Below, piece by piece: positions 33,818 to 41,378 of a stretch of 64,000 nt of DNA; the stretch's first letter is position 1, and every line of letters begins with the position of its first letter. The notes below the pieces were generated by a model. That model was not told the origin of the DNA. It did no database searches and saw only the letters and a program-made list of their open reading frames with translations. Origin of the DNA: Pseudobdellovibrionaceae bacterium. GTDB taxonomy: Bacteria; Bdellovibrionota; Bdellovibrionia; Bdellovibrionales; Bdellovibrionaceae. The stretch covers positions 1 to 64,000 of the forward strand of contig JAHBUS010000007.1 in assembly GCA_019637955.1 (NCBI GenBank), read 5' to 3'. Made by a program: the position numbers and the translations under genes.

Positions 33818-34777
33818 ATGGTTCGCATCGCTGACTCGCTTGTTTCGGGAATGGTCCTGCTTCTTGTTCCCACCTTCGGTTTCGCCGCCGTCACCAAGTG
33901 GCCGCTCCAGCCGCAAGACCGCGTGAAGATCTCGGTCGGCAAGGCGCAGGTTGGTGTTGCCCGCGGGACCGACAATCAACTCACCGTGCAAAGCACCGGA
34001 GCCTGCCGGGAATTTCAGGCTGAAGCCGCCGCGGGTCACCTCACGTTGCGTGAGTCTGATTTAATGAAGCCGCGCAGCGAAAGCGAGATGTGCACGCTTC
34101 AAATTTCGCTCCCGTCGGCGCAGCCCTTGAGCGTGCACATCCTGGAAGGGTCGTTGCTCGTGCAAAAAGTCAGCTCGGACTTGATCTTGCACATTCAGAA
34201 AGGCCGGTTGGTTCTGCGCGAGGCTTCGGGTTCCGCGCAGGTCCATGTGCAAAAGGGCGATCTGCTCGTGCAAGATTACTCGGGCCGCGTGAAGGCGGAT
34301 GTTCTTCAGGCGCCGGTGCAGATCCGAAACCTGCAAGGCGATCTCGAATTGCAAGCGCTGGCGGGCGATCACACCATCGACAAGTCCAAGGGCCATCTGC
34401 ACATCAATCAGGCGCAGGGCACGATGAAGGTCACCGGCAGTAGCGGGGCGCTCAATTTTGAAAGCGTGCGTGCCGGTTTGAACGCGGATCTGTTTGGGGG
34501 GCGCATCGAAGGGCAAACGCAAGAAGGCTCCATCGCTTTGAAGCTGACGTCGGACGCGGATGTGAATATCAAGAGCCAGGCGGGCAAGATCAACGTGCAA
34601 GCGCAAGGCGGCACCAGCGTGAATCTCTCGACCCAAGAGGGTGAGCTCTTCCTGCCGGCTTATATGTCGATGGTTCGGGAAGGCACGGCCAAGTCGATCC
34701 GCACGCGCGTTCGCGGTGAAGGTGCGAAGGGGAGCGTCTTCGTGCGCACTCAAGAGGGCAGCATCACTCTGCGATAA
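33818..34777 (+). CDS. exported beta-repeat protein (DUF4097-like)
   Basis: A 319-residue protein with a signal peptide (1-23, ending TFGFA). The mature part is a series of ~18-22 residue beta repeats of the form hydrophobic-X-hydrophobic with Gly/Asp turns (VHILEGSLLVQKVSSDLIL, HIQKGRLVLREASGSA, HVQKGDLLVQDYSGRV). This is typical of the beta-solenoid DUF4097 type. It probably acts in the periplasm or on the cell surface. It is divergent from the thiolase operon, and no partner gene is adjacent. Confidence 0.75.
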   Translation: MVRIADSLVSGMVLLLVPTFGFAAVTKWPLQPQDRVKISVGKAQVGVARGTDNQLTVQSTGACREFQAEAAAGHLTLRESDLMKPRSESEMCTLQISLPSAQPLSVHILEGSLLVQKVSSDLILHIQKGRLVLREASGSAQVHVQKGDLLVQDYSGRVKADVLQAPVQIRNLQGDLELQALAGDHTIDKSKGHLHINQAQGTMKVTGSSGALNFESVRAGLNADLFGGRIEGQTQEGSIALKLTSDADVNIKSQAGKINVQAQGGTSVNLSTQEGELFLPAYMSMVREGTAKSIRTRVRGEGAKGSVFVRTQEGSITLR

Positions 34778-34792
34778 TCTTTGGGGGAGGGG

Positions 34793-34822
34793 TTGACAGC
34801 CCTTCAAAATTCGATCAAGCAT
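34793..34822 (+). promoter_or_regulatory. putative promoter for histone-like gene
   Basis: A perfect TTGACA -35 box at 34793-34798 is followed after 18 bp by a weak -10 candidate, AAGCAT. It lies about 45 bp before the start codon at 34866. The -10 match is poor, so confidence is low. Confidence 0.35.
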
Positions 34823-34865
34823 GATTTGGAAAGATCAGTGCGCTTTATGACGCACGAGGATAGCT

Positions 34866-35702
34866 ATGGCAAAGAGTGTCAAAAAGGCAAAGCCTGCCTC
34901 CAAAGGTGTTTTAAAACCGGCCGCTAAGGTGCTGAAAAAGCTTGTGAAGGCCGCAATGCCTGCCAAAAAGGCGACGCCCAAGCCCGCAACCAAAGCGGCT
35001 GCGGCAAAAAAGCCGGTCCCGGCTAAAGCGGCCGCAGCCACTCCCAAAAAAGCGGCGGCGCCAAAGAAACCGGCGGCGGCTGAAAAAACCGCGGAGAAGC
35101 CTGCGGGCAAAACCAAAGGCAAAATCGACGCGAAAGGCAAAAAAGGGAAACCCGAGGACCTCGACGAAGATTTGATGGTCACCGATGACGAAGAGATCGG
35201 TGGCGAAGAGATCCCGGATCTGTCGGACTTCGATGAAGAAGAGGACGAAGACGATGAGACCGAAGACTCGGATGCCGACGCTTCTGACGAGCCGAGCAGC
35301 GTTTCGGCCGCATCGAACGACGATCAAGAGGCGATTTTAACGGATGCTGAGGGTCGGCCCTATTGCAAAGTCCGCGACTGCGATCAGATCGCCGCCGTCG
35401 ACAGCTACTGCCGCTATCACTACCTGCTTCTGTGGAAGAAAATCCAAGTCCGTCGTAAAATTTTGGTCGATGGTAAGCTTGAGCGTTATGTTGAAGAGCT
35501 CACCTCGCGCTACCCGGATAAATTCTTGGAGATGATCAAACGCGATTTGCGCACCGAGAAAGACTTCTTGTCGGCGATCGCGGAACTTGAAATTGATGAA
35601 TCGGCAAACGAGAACGAATTCGATGACGACAGCCAGGTACTTGATGAAGTGCGTGGTTTCGGAGCCGAGTCGTCTTCGATGTCGGACGACGAAGAATTTT
35701 AA
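34866..35702 (+). CDS. histone H1-like/acidic protein with predicted C4-type zinc site
   Basis: A 278-residue protein in three parts. Residues 1-97 are a Lys/Ala/Pro-rich tail with AAxKKP repeats like histone H1 and bacterial H1-like proteins. Residues 98-150 are strongly acidic (DEEEDEDDETEDSD). From about 155 a compact domain follows, with cysteines and histidine spaced C-x4-C-x9-C-x2-H (YCKVRDCDQ...SYCRYHY), then a basic helix IQVRRKIL. The tail could bind DNA or RNA; the acidic block could compete with or shield it. No signal peptide. Function unknown; a nucleoid or transcription role is inference. Confidence 0.82.
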   Translation: MAKSVKKAKPASKGVLKPAAKVLKKLVKAAMPAKKATPKPATKAAAAKKPVPAKAAAATPKKAAAPKKPAAAEKTAEKPAGKTKGKIDAKGKKGKPEDLDEDLMVTDDEEIGGEEIPDLSDFDEEEDEDDETEDSDADASDEPSSVSAASNDDQEAILTDAEGRPYCKVRDCDQIAAVDSYCRYHYLLLWKKIQVRRKILVDGKLERYVEELTSRYPDKFLEMIKRDLRTEKDFLSAIAELEIDESANENEFDDDSQVLDEVRGFGAESSSMSDDEEF

Positions 35703-35733
35703 GAGGCGCCCGCGCGATCTCTAAAAACAAAAA

Positions 35734-35763
35734 AGCTCTCGGGATGACCGAGAGCTTTTTTTT
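35734..35763. terminator. bidirectional rho-independent terminator
   Basis: A nine-base stem AGCTCTCGG / CCGAGAGCT with loop GATGA. It is followed by a run of eight T on the plus strand and preceded by six A, so it has a T-run on the minus strand too. It sits between the convergent histone-like and Gly/Cys-rich genes and can serve both. Confidence 0.92.
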
Positions 35764-35782
35764 GTTTGGGCGTTTGCAGTTT

Positions 35783-36271
35783 TTAGCGGCAGGCGCGTTG
35801 ACTCACGACGGTGGTGTTGGTTTCGCAGCCTTGCAGTGAGCACGAGGACGCGCGGTTCCAGTTGCACTCACGTTGGGCTTGCTCTTCGGCGTCCCATCGG
35901 CTGCCACCTCGGCCGTAGAAAATCTGCTGGACGTTGTTGCCCGAGCGGTCGCGGACTTGGCCCACGATTTTGCAACGGTACTCCTCTTGCGTGCAGCGTT
36001 CGGTGCAGGTGCCGTGTTTCGCCGTGCACTCACCGCAGTTGGAATGGCCACCGAAGTGCTCCTCCCAGCCGTTGTCCGTGGCCGAACAGTTCACGGGGCC
36101 AGGACGGCCGCCGGGATTGAAGCTGCCACCACCGCCGCGGTCAAAGCCGCCACCACGATCAAAACCACCGCCACGGCCGAACCCGCCGCCACCACCGCCC
36201 CATCGAGGGGCTGCTTCAGCTGCAGTTGCCAAGGCCACAACAAAACCAAAAACGAGGAACAATGCTTTCAC
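35783..36271 (-). CDS. exported Gly-rich and Cys-rich protein, unknown
   Basis: A 162-residue protein with a signal peptide (1-20, ending ATAAEAA). A low-complexity Gly/Arg/Phe/Asp segment follows (repeats of GGGFDRG, residues ~24-55), then a domain with ten cysteines (NCSATDNG, HSNCGECTAKHGTCTERCTQEEYRC, ECNW, SCSLQGCETN, RACR). The even Cys count and export signal suggest a disulfide-stabilised extracellular domain. Family not recognised. Confidence 0.75.
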   Translation of the reverse strand: MKALFLVFGFVVALATAAEAAPRWGGGGGGFGRGGGFDRGGGFDRGGGGSFNPGGRPGPVNCSATDNGWEEHFGGHSNCGECTAKHGTCTERCTQEEYRCKIVGQVRDRSGNNVQQIFYGRGGSRWDAEEQAQRECNWNRASSCSLQGCETNTTVVSQRACR

Positions 36272-36368
36272 GGAAAACTCCTTTTTGCCGGCGTGCCGGT
36301 GTTGGTCGTTCGCGAGAAGGCATTAGCAAGGCGGAGGCCAGGCAAAATGGGGTCAAAACGCGCCTGAA

Positions 36369-36914
36369 TTAGTGCAGTTTGTTTCGGTCTTTCGGGGGAA
36401 CGTCGGGGTTCTCGGTCTCCTCGGGAGACTCCTCGCCGCCCTCAGGGATGAGTTCGTCCTCATCTTCTGAGCCTTTGACCAGACCGGTGTCATCAAGGCC
36501 CAAGAGGCGGTCGGCCTCGTCCTCGAGGCGCGAGTTCACGGTGGAGTGACGGCACCAGACTTTGAGCTTTTCGAATTCGAATTCTTGCCAGTCGCTGGGG
36601 AATTCGATGTCACCGTCATTTTCAAAGTAGTCCGCGACCATGCTGGCGGTCACGTCGATGGCGTCATGGATGCGGTCGACGGCCTCGTCTTGCTTGTAAT
36701 CCATCGAGACTTCAAAGTTGTTCTGGCGCAAGGCCTTTTTTTCGACAAAGCCCACGCTCAAAATGATCTCTTTGGGATAGATGCGGCCTTCGATCAGAAG
36801 ATCAAAGCCTTTGAGCTGCGGCCCAAAATTCTCCAAGAACGCATTCTTGATTTGTTCAACGAAATCGCCCGGAAAGGCGGTCCACTTTTTGGAGGTTTTG
36901 AGTCTGGGTTCCAT
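36369..36914 (-). CDS. hypothetical protein with acidic tail
   Basis: A 181-residue cytoplasmic-looking protein without signal peptide. The first ~135 residues look folded (PGDFVEQIKNAFLENFGPQLKG, IEGRIYPKEIILSVGFVEKKALRQNNFEVSMDY). The last ~45 are acidic and disordered (GSEDEDELIPEGGEESPEETENPD). No family recognised. It is divergent from miaB, whose promoter lies in the 100-bp gap. Confidence 0.75.
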   Translation of the reverse strand: MEPRLKTSKKWTAFPGDFVEQIKNAFLENFGPQLKGFDLLIEGRIYPKEIILSVGFVEKKALRQNNFEVSMDYKQDEAVDRIHDAIDVTASMVADYFENDGDIEFPSDWQEFEFEKLKVWCRHSTVNSRLEDEADRLLGLDDTGLVKGSEDEDELIPEGGEESPEETENPDVPPKDRNKLH

Positions 36915-36959
36915 GTGCTTTTATTCGTCGCATACGGGGAGACAGGGGGCAAGCATCTA

Positions 36960-36990
36960 TTGACAAGGTCCGCATGACACTTCATATAAA
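36960..36990 (+). promoter_or_regulatory. putative sigma70-type promoter of miaB
   Basis: TTGACA at 36960-36965, with TATAAA at 36985-36990 (19-bp spacer) or CATATA at 36983-36988 (17-bp spacer). Transcription would start roughly 15-20 bp before the miaB start at 37017. It is the best consensus match I saw in the window. Confidence 0.6.
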
Positions 36991-37016
36991 TACCAACTTT
37001 CAACATGGAGAAAACC

Positions 37017-38363
37017 ATGAACCTGAACGAGACCTCCGCACAAACAGCGGCTCCGGTGACTCAGAAGGGTGTCTACATCTCGACCTACGGTTGTCAGATG
37101 AACGTCAATGACACCGAGCGGATGTACAGCCTCCTTGAGATGGCGAACTTCACGCCCGTCACGAGCCCCGATCAAGCCGAAGTGATCATCATCAACTCGT
37201 GCAGCGTGCGCGAAAAGCCCGTGCACAAGGTTTACTCGGAAGTGGGCACGTTCCGCCGCTTGAAAGAAAAAAATCCGAACATCCGCATCGGCGTGGGCGG
37301 CTGCGTGGGTTCGCAAGAAAAAGACAAGCTCATCAAAGACGCGCCCCTGATCGATTTCGTTTTTGGGACCGACAATATTGATCAGCTTCCCGAAATCGTG
37401 GGCCGCGCCTACGACCAGTCGAAGGTCGTTCAAACTCAGTTCCAGCACCGAGCGCCTTACCATGTTGAAACCATGGTTCGAAATCCCGGCGTCGCCACCT
37501 TCGTGAACATCACGAAAGGCTGCGATAATTTCTGCACGTTCTGCGTGGTGCCTTACACCCGCGGCCGTGAAAAGAGCCGGCCCTTTTCGCACATTTTGGA
37601 CGACGTGAACAAACTCACCCAGCGGGGCGTGCGTGAAGTCACGCTGCTCGGCCAAAACGTCAATTCGTACAAATCCGACTGCGGCGTTGATTTTGCCGAC
37701 TTGATCGAGCGGCTCGCGGTGGAAACCGATTTGCAGCGCATCCGCTACACCACCTCGCACCCCAAAGATTTCAATCAAAAACTCGTGGACGTCATGTACC
37801 GCAATCAGCCCAAGGTGTGCGAGTACATCCACCTGCCGTTTCAGGCCGGAAATTCGCGCGTTCTCGAGATGATGAACCGCGGTTACACGCGCGAGCAGTA
37901 CCTCGAAAAAATCGCCATGATCAAAAAGGCGATCCCGAACGTGGTGCTTTCGACCGATATCATCGTGGGTTTCCCGACCGAGACCGAGGACGAATTCAAA
38001 GAGACCATCTCCATGGTGGAGGCGGTGGGATTTGAGACCATCTACGCCTTCAAATATTCGCCTCGTCCCTTCACCAAGGCCGCGCGCTTTGAAGGGCAGA
38101 TCGCCGAAGACGTCAAGGACGACCGCTTGGCGCGCCTCTTTGCGGCGCACGACGCTTTGGCGATGCCGCTGGCCGAGTCGTACGTGGGCCGCGTTCTTGA
38201 TGTCTTGGTCGAGGGCAAGGACGAAAAGCGCGGAAACATGCATGGCCGCACGTCACAGAACAAGAACGTGTACTTCACCGGCGACAAATCTTTGATCGGC
38301 CAAATGGTTCCCATGCGAATCACCAAGGCCAATCCGGCCGTCTTTCGCGGAGAGTTGATTTGA
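37017..38363 (+). CDS. miaB: tRNA-2-methylthio-N6-dimethylallyladenosine synthase MiaB
   Basis: MiaB is a radical-SAM enzyme that adds a methylthio group to i6A37 of tRNAs. The 448-residue protein has the auxiliary-cluster cysteines of the UPF0004 domain (STYGCQMN, INSCSVRE, GGCVGSQEKD). It also has the radical-SAM motif GCDNFCTFCVVPYTRG near residues 155-170, and a C-terminal TRAM domain (VLVEGKDEKRGNMHGRTSQNK). An ATG at 37005 has no ribosome-binding site; the ATG at 37017 is preceded by GGAGAAAACC. Its stop overlaps the next gene's TTG start. Confidence 0.95.
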   Translation: MNLNETSAQTAAPVTQKGVYISTYGCQMNVNDTERMYSLLEMANFTPVTSPDQAEVIIINSCSVREKPVHKVYSEVGTFRRLKEKNPNIRIGVGGCVGSQEKDKLIKDAPLIDFVFGTDNIDQLPEIVGRAYDQSKVVQTQFQHRAPYHVETMVRNPGVATFVNITKGCDNFCTFCVVPYTRGREKSRPFSHILDDVNKLTQRGVREVTLLGQNVNSYKSDCGVDFADLIERLAVETDLQRIRYTTSHPKDFNQKLVDVMYRNQPKVCEYIHLPFQAGNSRVLEMMNRGYTREQYLEKIAMIKKAIPNVVLSTDIIVGFPTETEDEFKETISMVEAVGFETIYAFKYSPRPFTKAARFEGQIAEDVKDDRLARLFAAHDALAMPLAESYVGRVLDVLVEGKDEKRGNMHGRTSQNKNVYFTGDKSLIGQMVPMRITKANPAVFRGELI

Positions 38364-38848
38364 CCGAACTGGATTTGATCCGCCTCACGGCTTACGGGAT
38401 GACGGTGACCAACGATGGCGGCCGGCCCATGCTGCTTTTGCGTGACGAGCGCGGTGAGCTGACGCTGCCGGTCCCGATGGGACCGCTCGAGGGTGGCGTG
38501 GCGATGGCGCAGTCCAACCGCATGGCACCGCCCTCCAGCCCGCACCGCGTGACCGAGCTTCTTTTGAAGTCGATGGATCTGAAGATCACCCGCTGCGTTT
38601 TTTCTGAAATCGATGGATTCCGTCAGTGGGTCGAGCTCGAGCTTGAGAATCACCCTTTAGGTGCAAAGACCTTGCGGGTGCGAGCCGATGAGTGCATGAG
38701 TCTGTGTCTTCATCTCGAAGTGCCGGTGTACGCCTCGCGCGCGCTTATCTTGAAGGCTCGGGATTATGTTCCAGATCCGAAATTCCCGGACCCCAGCCGC
38801 TTGGTAAACCCCCGGCTGCGCCAATCTCCGCATCCTTACGTTCAGTAA
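38360..38848 (+). CDS. bifunctional nuclease-family protein (DUF151)
   Basis: A 162-residue DUF151/bifunctional-nuclease-domain protein (LTLPVPMGPLEGGVAMAQSNRMAPPSSPHRVTELLLKSMD; VRADECMSLCLHLEVPVYAS). The family often follows miaB or related RNA genes, and the product has been reported as a nuclease in plants. The function in bacteria is uncertain. It starts with TTG overlapping the miaB stop. Its 3' end overlaps a minus-strand lipoprotein gene by 104 bp. Confidence 0.87.
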   Translation: MTELDLIRLTAYGMTVTNDGGRPMLLLRDERGELTLPVPMGPLEGGVAMAQSNRMAPPSSPHRVTELLLKSMDLKITRCVFSEIDGFRQWVELELENHPLGAKTLRVRADECMSLCLHLEVPVYASRALILKARDYVPDPKFPDPSRLVNPRLRQSPHPYVQ

Positions 38849-39104
38849 ACGAACTCTCGCACAGCGCTTGCTCGCTTTTTTCAATGGCGGCTTCGATGGC
38901 AACGGCGATCAGCACCACCACGAGAATGGCGAGAAGCAGCGCTGCTTCGTCTCCATGCGCGCTCGGCCAGTGGCTCCAGTAGCCGGGTGACGAAGAGCTG
39001 TGGGCTCGGGCGCAGGAGGTCCGGGCGCGTTCACTTGTGGGAGGTGCGTGCGCGCATCCCGCAAGTAAGAAAAATGAAATCAAAAGACAAAGAAGGCGCC
39101 TCAT
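38745..39104 (-). CDS. small lipoprotein with internal membrane helix
   Basis: A 119-residue protein with a strong lipoprotein signal (MRRLLCLLISFFLLAGC, Cys at 17). A Ser-rich linker follows, then a very hydrophobic helix (LLLAILVVVLIAVAIEAAIE, about residues 56-75) and a Gly/Pro-rich end. A lipidated protein with a second hydrophobic segment is unusual. The last third overlaps the end of the DUF151 gene in antisense, so that part may be constrained by the other gene. Family unknown. Confidence 0.6.
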   Translation of the reverse strand: MRRLLCLLISFFLLAGCAHAPPTSERARTSCARAHSSSSPGYWSHWPSAHGDEAALLLAILVVVLIAVAIEAAIEKSEQALCESSFTERKDAEIGAAGGLPSGWGPGISDLEHNPEPSR

Positions 39105-39259
39105 GCCTTGATCTTCTCAAGGGTAGTTTTGCGGCGGCAATGGGATCACGGTTGCCAGCATTCGTATGTGTTTCATCCATGGAAACGGCCGGGCATTGCC
39201 TGAGAGTCTCTTTTCAGTTAGTGTTTCAGCATTGTCTTGGACGTTCAAAAGGGGTTGCT

Positions 39260-39772
39260 ATGATCAAGAAAACCGTCCGCGGGTTCACCCCGAAAATCGC
39301 GACCGGCGCCTGGTGTGCCGAGAATGCCGCCGTGATTGGAAATGTCGAGATCGGCGAGAAAAGCACAATCTGGTACAACGTCACTTTGCGCGGCGATGTG
39401 AATCACATCCGCGTGGGCAAAGAGACCAATATTCAGGATGGCACCGTGGTGCATGGCACCTACGAAAAGTTCGGCACGACGATTGGAAATCGGGTCACGA
39501 TTGGACACTTGGCGATGCTTCACGGCTGCGAGATCGGGGACCGTTGCCTGATCGGCATGGGTTCGATTCTCATGGACGGCGTGGTGATCGGTGAGCAGTC
39601 GATCGTGGGGGCCGGGAGCTTGGTCACGGAAGGCAGTCAGTTTCCGCCGCGATCGTTGATTTTGGGGCGTCCCGCCAAGGTGCAGCGCCCTCTCACTGAG
39701 CAGGAGATCGCCTTTTTGGATAAGAGCGCCGACAACTACCTGATGTACAAGACTTGGTACCAAGAAAATTAA
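39260..39772 (+). CDS. gamma-class carbonic anhydrase / left-handed beta-helix protein
   Basis: A 170-residue protein of hexapeptide repeats forming a left-handed beta-helix, of the gamma carbonic anhydrase (YrdA/PaaY-like) family. The metal-binding His positions are visible in TVVHGTYEKFG and TIGHLAMLHGCEIGDRC, and the substrate-site Arg is in LRGDVNHIRVGKETNIQDG. Many members are inactive or act on other substrates, so activity is not certain. The open frame runs upstream to 38987, but MIKKTVRGF at 39260 is the family start. Confidence 0.9.
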   Translation: MIKKTVRGFTPKIATGAWCAENAAVIGNVEIGEKSTIWYNVTLRGDVNHIRVGKETNIQDGTVVHGTYEKFGTTIGNRVTIGHLAMLHGCEIGDRCLIGMGSILMDGVVIGEQSIVGAGSLVTEGSQFPPRSLILGRPAKVQRPLTEQEIAFLDKSADNYLMYKTWYQEN

Positions 39773-39802
39773 GCACTGCTTCATGTCAGATTCGGCGGTA
39801 TA

Positions 39803-39830
39803 GACGAGCGCGTTGTTAAACGCGCCGGGG
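39803..39830 (+). repeat. GACGA-stem-CGGGG dispersed motif, copy 5
   Basis: GACGA, stem GCGCGTT / AACGCGC (seven pairs) with loop GTTA, then CGGGG. The longer A/T-containing stem shows that the pairing is kept while the sequence differs from the other copies. It precedes a terminator-like hairpin in the guaB leader. Confidence 0.6.
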
Positions 39831-39838
39831 CCAATATT

Positions 39839-39860
39839 CCCTCGATTCGGGGGTCTTTTT
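39839..39860 (+). terminator. terminator-like hairpin in guaB leader
   Basis: CCCTC / GGGGG with a T-G pair and loop GATTC, followed by TCTTTTT. It could end the carbonic anhydrase transcript or act as an attenuator 50 bp before the guaB start codon. Confidence 0.5.
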
Positions 39861-39908
39861 CCGTCTAGAATGTGGCGACATTCAACGCTGCAAATTGGGG
39901 AGGCTTCA

Positions 39909-41378
39909 TTGGGATCCGGATCAACTTTTGAGTACGCGCTGACCTTCGACGACGTTCTTTTGATACCGAAATACTCCGAGGTGATTCCGTCCGAAGTCTC
40001 CACTCAAACCGAGTTTGCCCGCGACATCAAATTGCAAGTGCCGATCTTGTCCAGCGCGATGGACACCGTCACCGAAAACAAAATTGCCCGTATCATGGCC
40101 CAAATGGGCGGGCTCGGGATCATTCACAAAAATCTCTCGATCGAAGACCAGGCCTTTCAGGTCGAAAAAGTTAAAAAGTACGAAAGCGGAATGATCACCG
40201 ATCCCATCACGCTCGGACCCGACGCCTTGGTCAGCGAAGCGGTCGAGATGATGAGACGCTACTCGATCAGCGGTGTGCCGATCACCGTGGAGGGGAAGCT
40301 GGTCGGAATTTTGACCAATCGAGATCTGCGCTTTGAGAAAAAACTGAATCAGCCGATTAAAAATCTGATGACGTCCGAAAATTTGGTGACGGCGCAAATT
40401 GGAACCACGCTCGAAAAAGCCAAGTCAACTCTGCAAAAACACCGCATCGAAAAATTGCCGGTTGTCGACAATCAAAACCGCCTCAAAGGTTTGATCACGA
40501 TCAAAGATATCGAGAAGGCGCAAAATTACCCGCAGGCGAGCAAAGACTCGCGCGGGCGCCTGCTCGCGGGCGCGGCCATTGGCGTGGGAGCCGAGGCGTT
40601 TGAACGGGCGGCGGCTTTGGTCGCGGCTCATGTCGACGTGCTCGTCATCGACACCGCTCATGGTCACAGCAAAAATGTTCTCGAGATGGTCAAGCGCTGC
40701 CGCAAGGAATTCAAAGACGTCGTGATCGTGGCCGGTAACGTAGTCAGCGCAGAAGGCACCGAGGCGATTCTTTCGGCGGGCGCCGACGTCGTGAAAGTCG
40801 GCGTGGGCCCCGGCAGCATCTGCACCACGCGCGTGGTGGCGGGTGTGGGCATGCCGCAAATCTCCGCCATCATGGAGTGCTCGAAGGTCGCCAAGAAAAA
40901 AGGCAAATCGATCATCGCCGATGGCGGGATCAAGTTCTCGGGTGATTTGACCAAAGCGGTCGCGCTGGGCGCGAACACGGTGATGATTGGCAATCTCTTG
41001 GCCGGCACCGAGGAGTCTCCCGGTGAGACCATCTTGTTCCAAGGCCGCACCTACAAACTCTACCGCGGCATGGGTTCGCTCGGCGCGATGGCCAAAGGCT
41101 CGAAAGACCGTTACGGTCAAATGGACGTCCTGGATGAATCCAAATTGGTTCCCGAAGGGATCGAAGGCCGCGTGCCTTACAAAGGCAATGCGACCGGCGT
41201 GATCCATCAATTGGTCGGGGGCCTGCGGGCGGGCATGGGTTACCTCGGAGCCTCGTCGATTTCGGAATTGCAAAAAAATCCCCGCTTCGTGCAAATCAGC
41301 GCGGCGGGCCTTCGCGAGTCGCACGTGCACGATGTCAGCATCTTGCGTGAAGCTCCCAACTACCGAATGGAGTCGTGA
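39909..41378 (+). CDS. guaB: inosine-5'-monophosphate dehydrogenase
   Basis: IMPDH oxidises IMP to XMP, the first committed step to GMP. From the TTG at 39909 the protein is 489 residues, the family norm. It starts with [24 protein letters not shown], has two CBS domains (about 95-205; [40 protein letters not shown]), the catalytic Cys loop [15 protein letters not shown] near 300, and the flap [15 protein letters not shown] sits 6 nt before this TTG; the ATG at 39870 and starts further up lack a site. The stop overlaps guaA. Confidence 0.97.
   Translation: MGSGSTFEYALTFDDVLLIPKYSEVIPSEVSTQTEFARDIKLQVPILSSAMDTVTENKIARIMAQMGGLGIIHKNLSIEDQAFQVEKVKKYESGMITDPITLGPDALVSEAVEMMRRYSISGVPITVEGKLVGILTNRDLRFEKKLNQPIKNLMTSENLVTAQIGTTLEKAKSTLQKHRIEKLPVVDNQNRLKGLITIKDIEKAQNYPQASKDSRGRLLAGAAIGVGAEAFERAAALVAAHVDVLVIDTAHGHSKNVLEMVKRCRKEFKDVVIVAGNVVSAEGTEAILSAGADVVKVGVGPGSICTTRVVAGVGMPQISAIMECSKVAKKKGKSIIADGGIKFSGDLTKAVALGANTVMIGNLLAGTEESPGETILFQGRTYKLYRGMGSLGAMAKGSKDRYGQMDVLDESKLVPEGIEGRVPYKGNATGVIHQLVGGLRAGMGYLGASSISELQKNPRFVQISAAGLRESHVHDVSILREAPNYRMES

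Noticed and set aside
36957-38243. 428-codon minus-strand open frame over miaB
   Set aside because: It is a shadow of miaB, with no signal, domain or ribosome-binding site; the miaB frame has all catalytic motifs.
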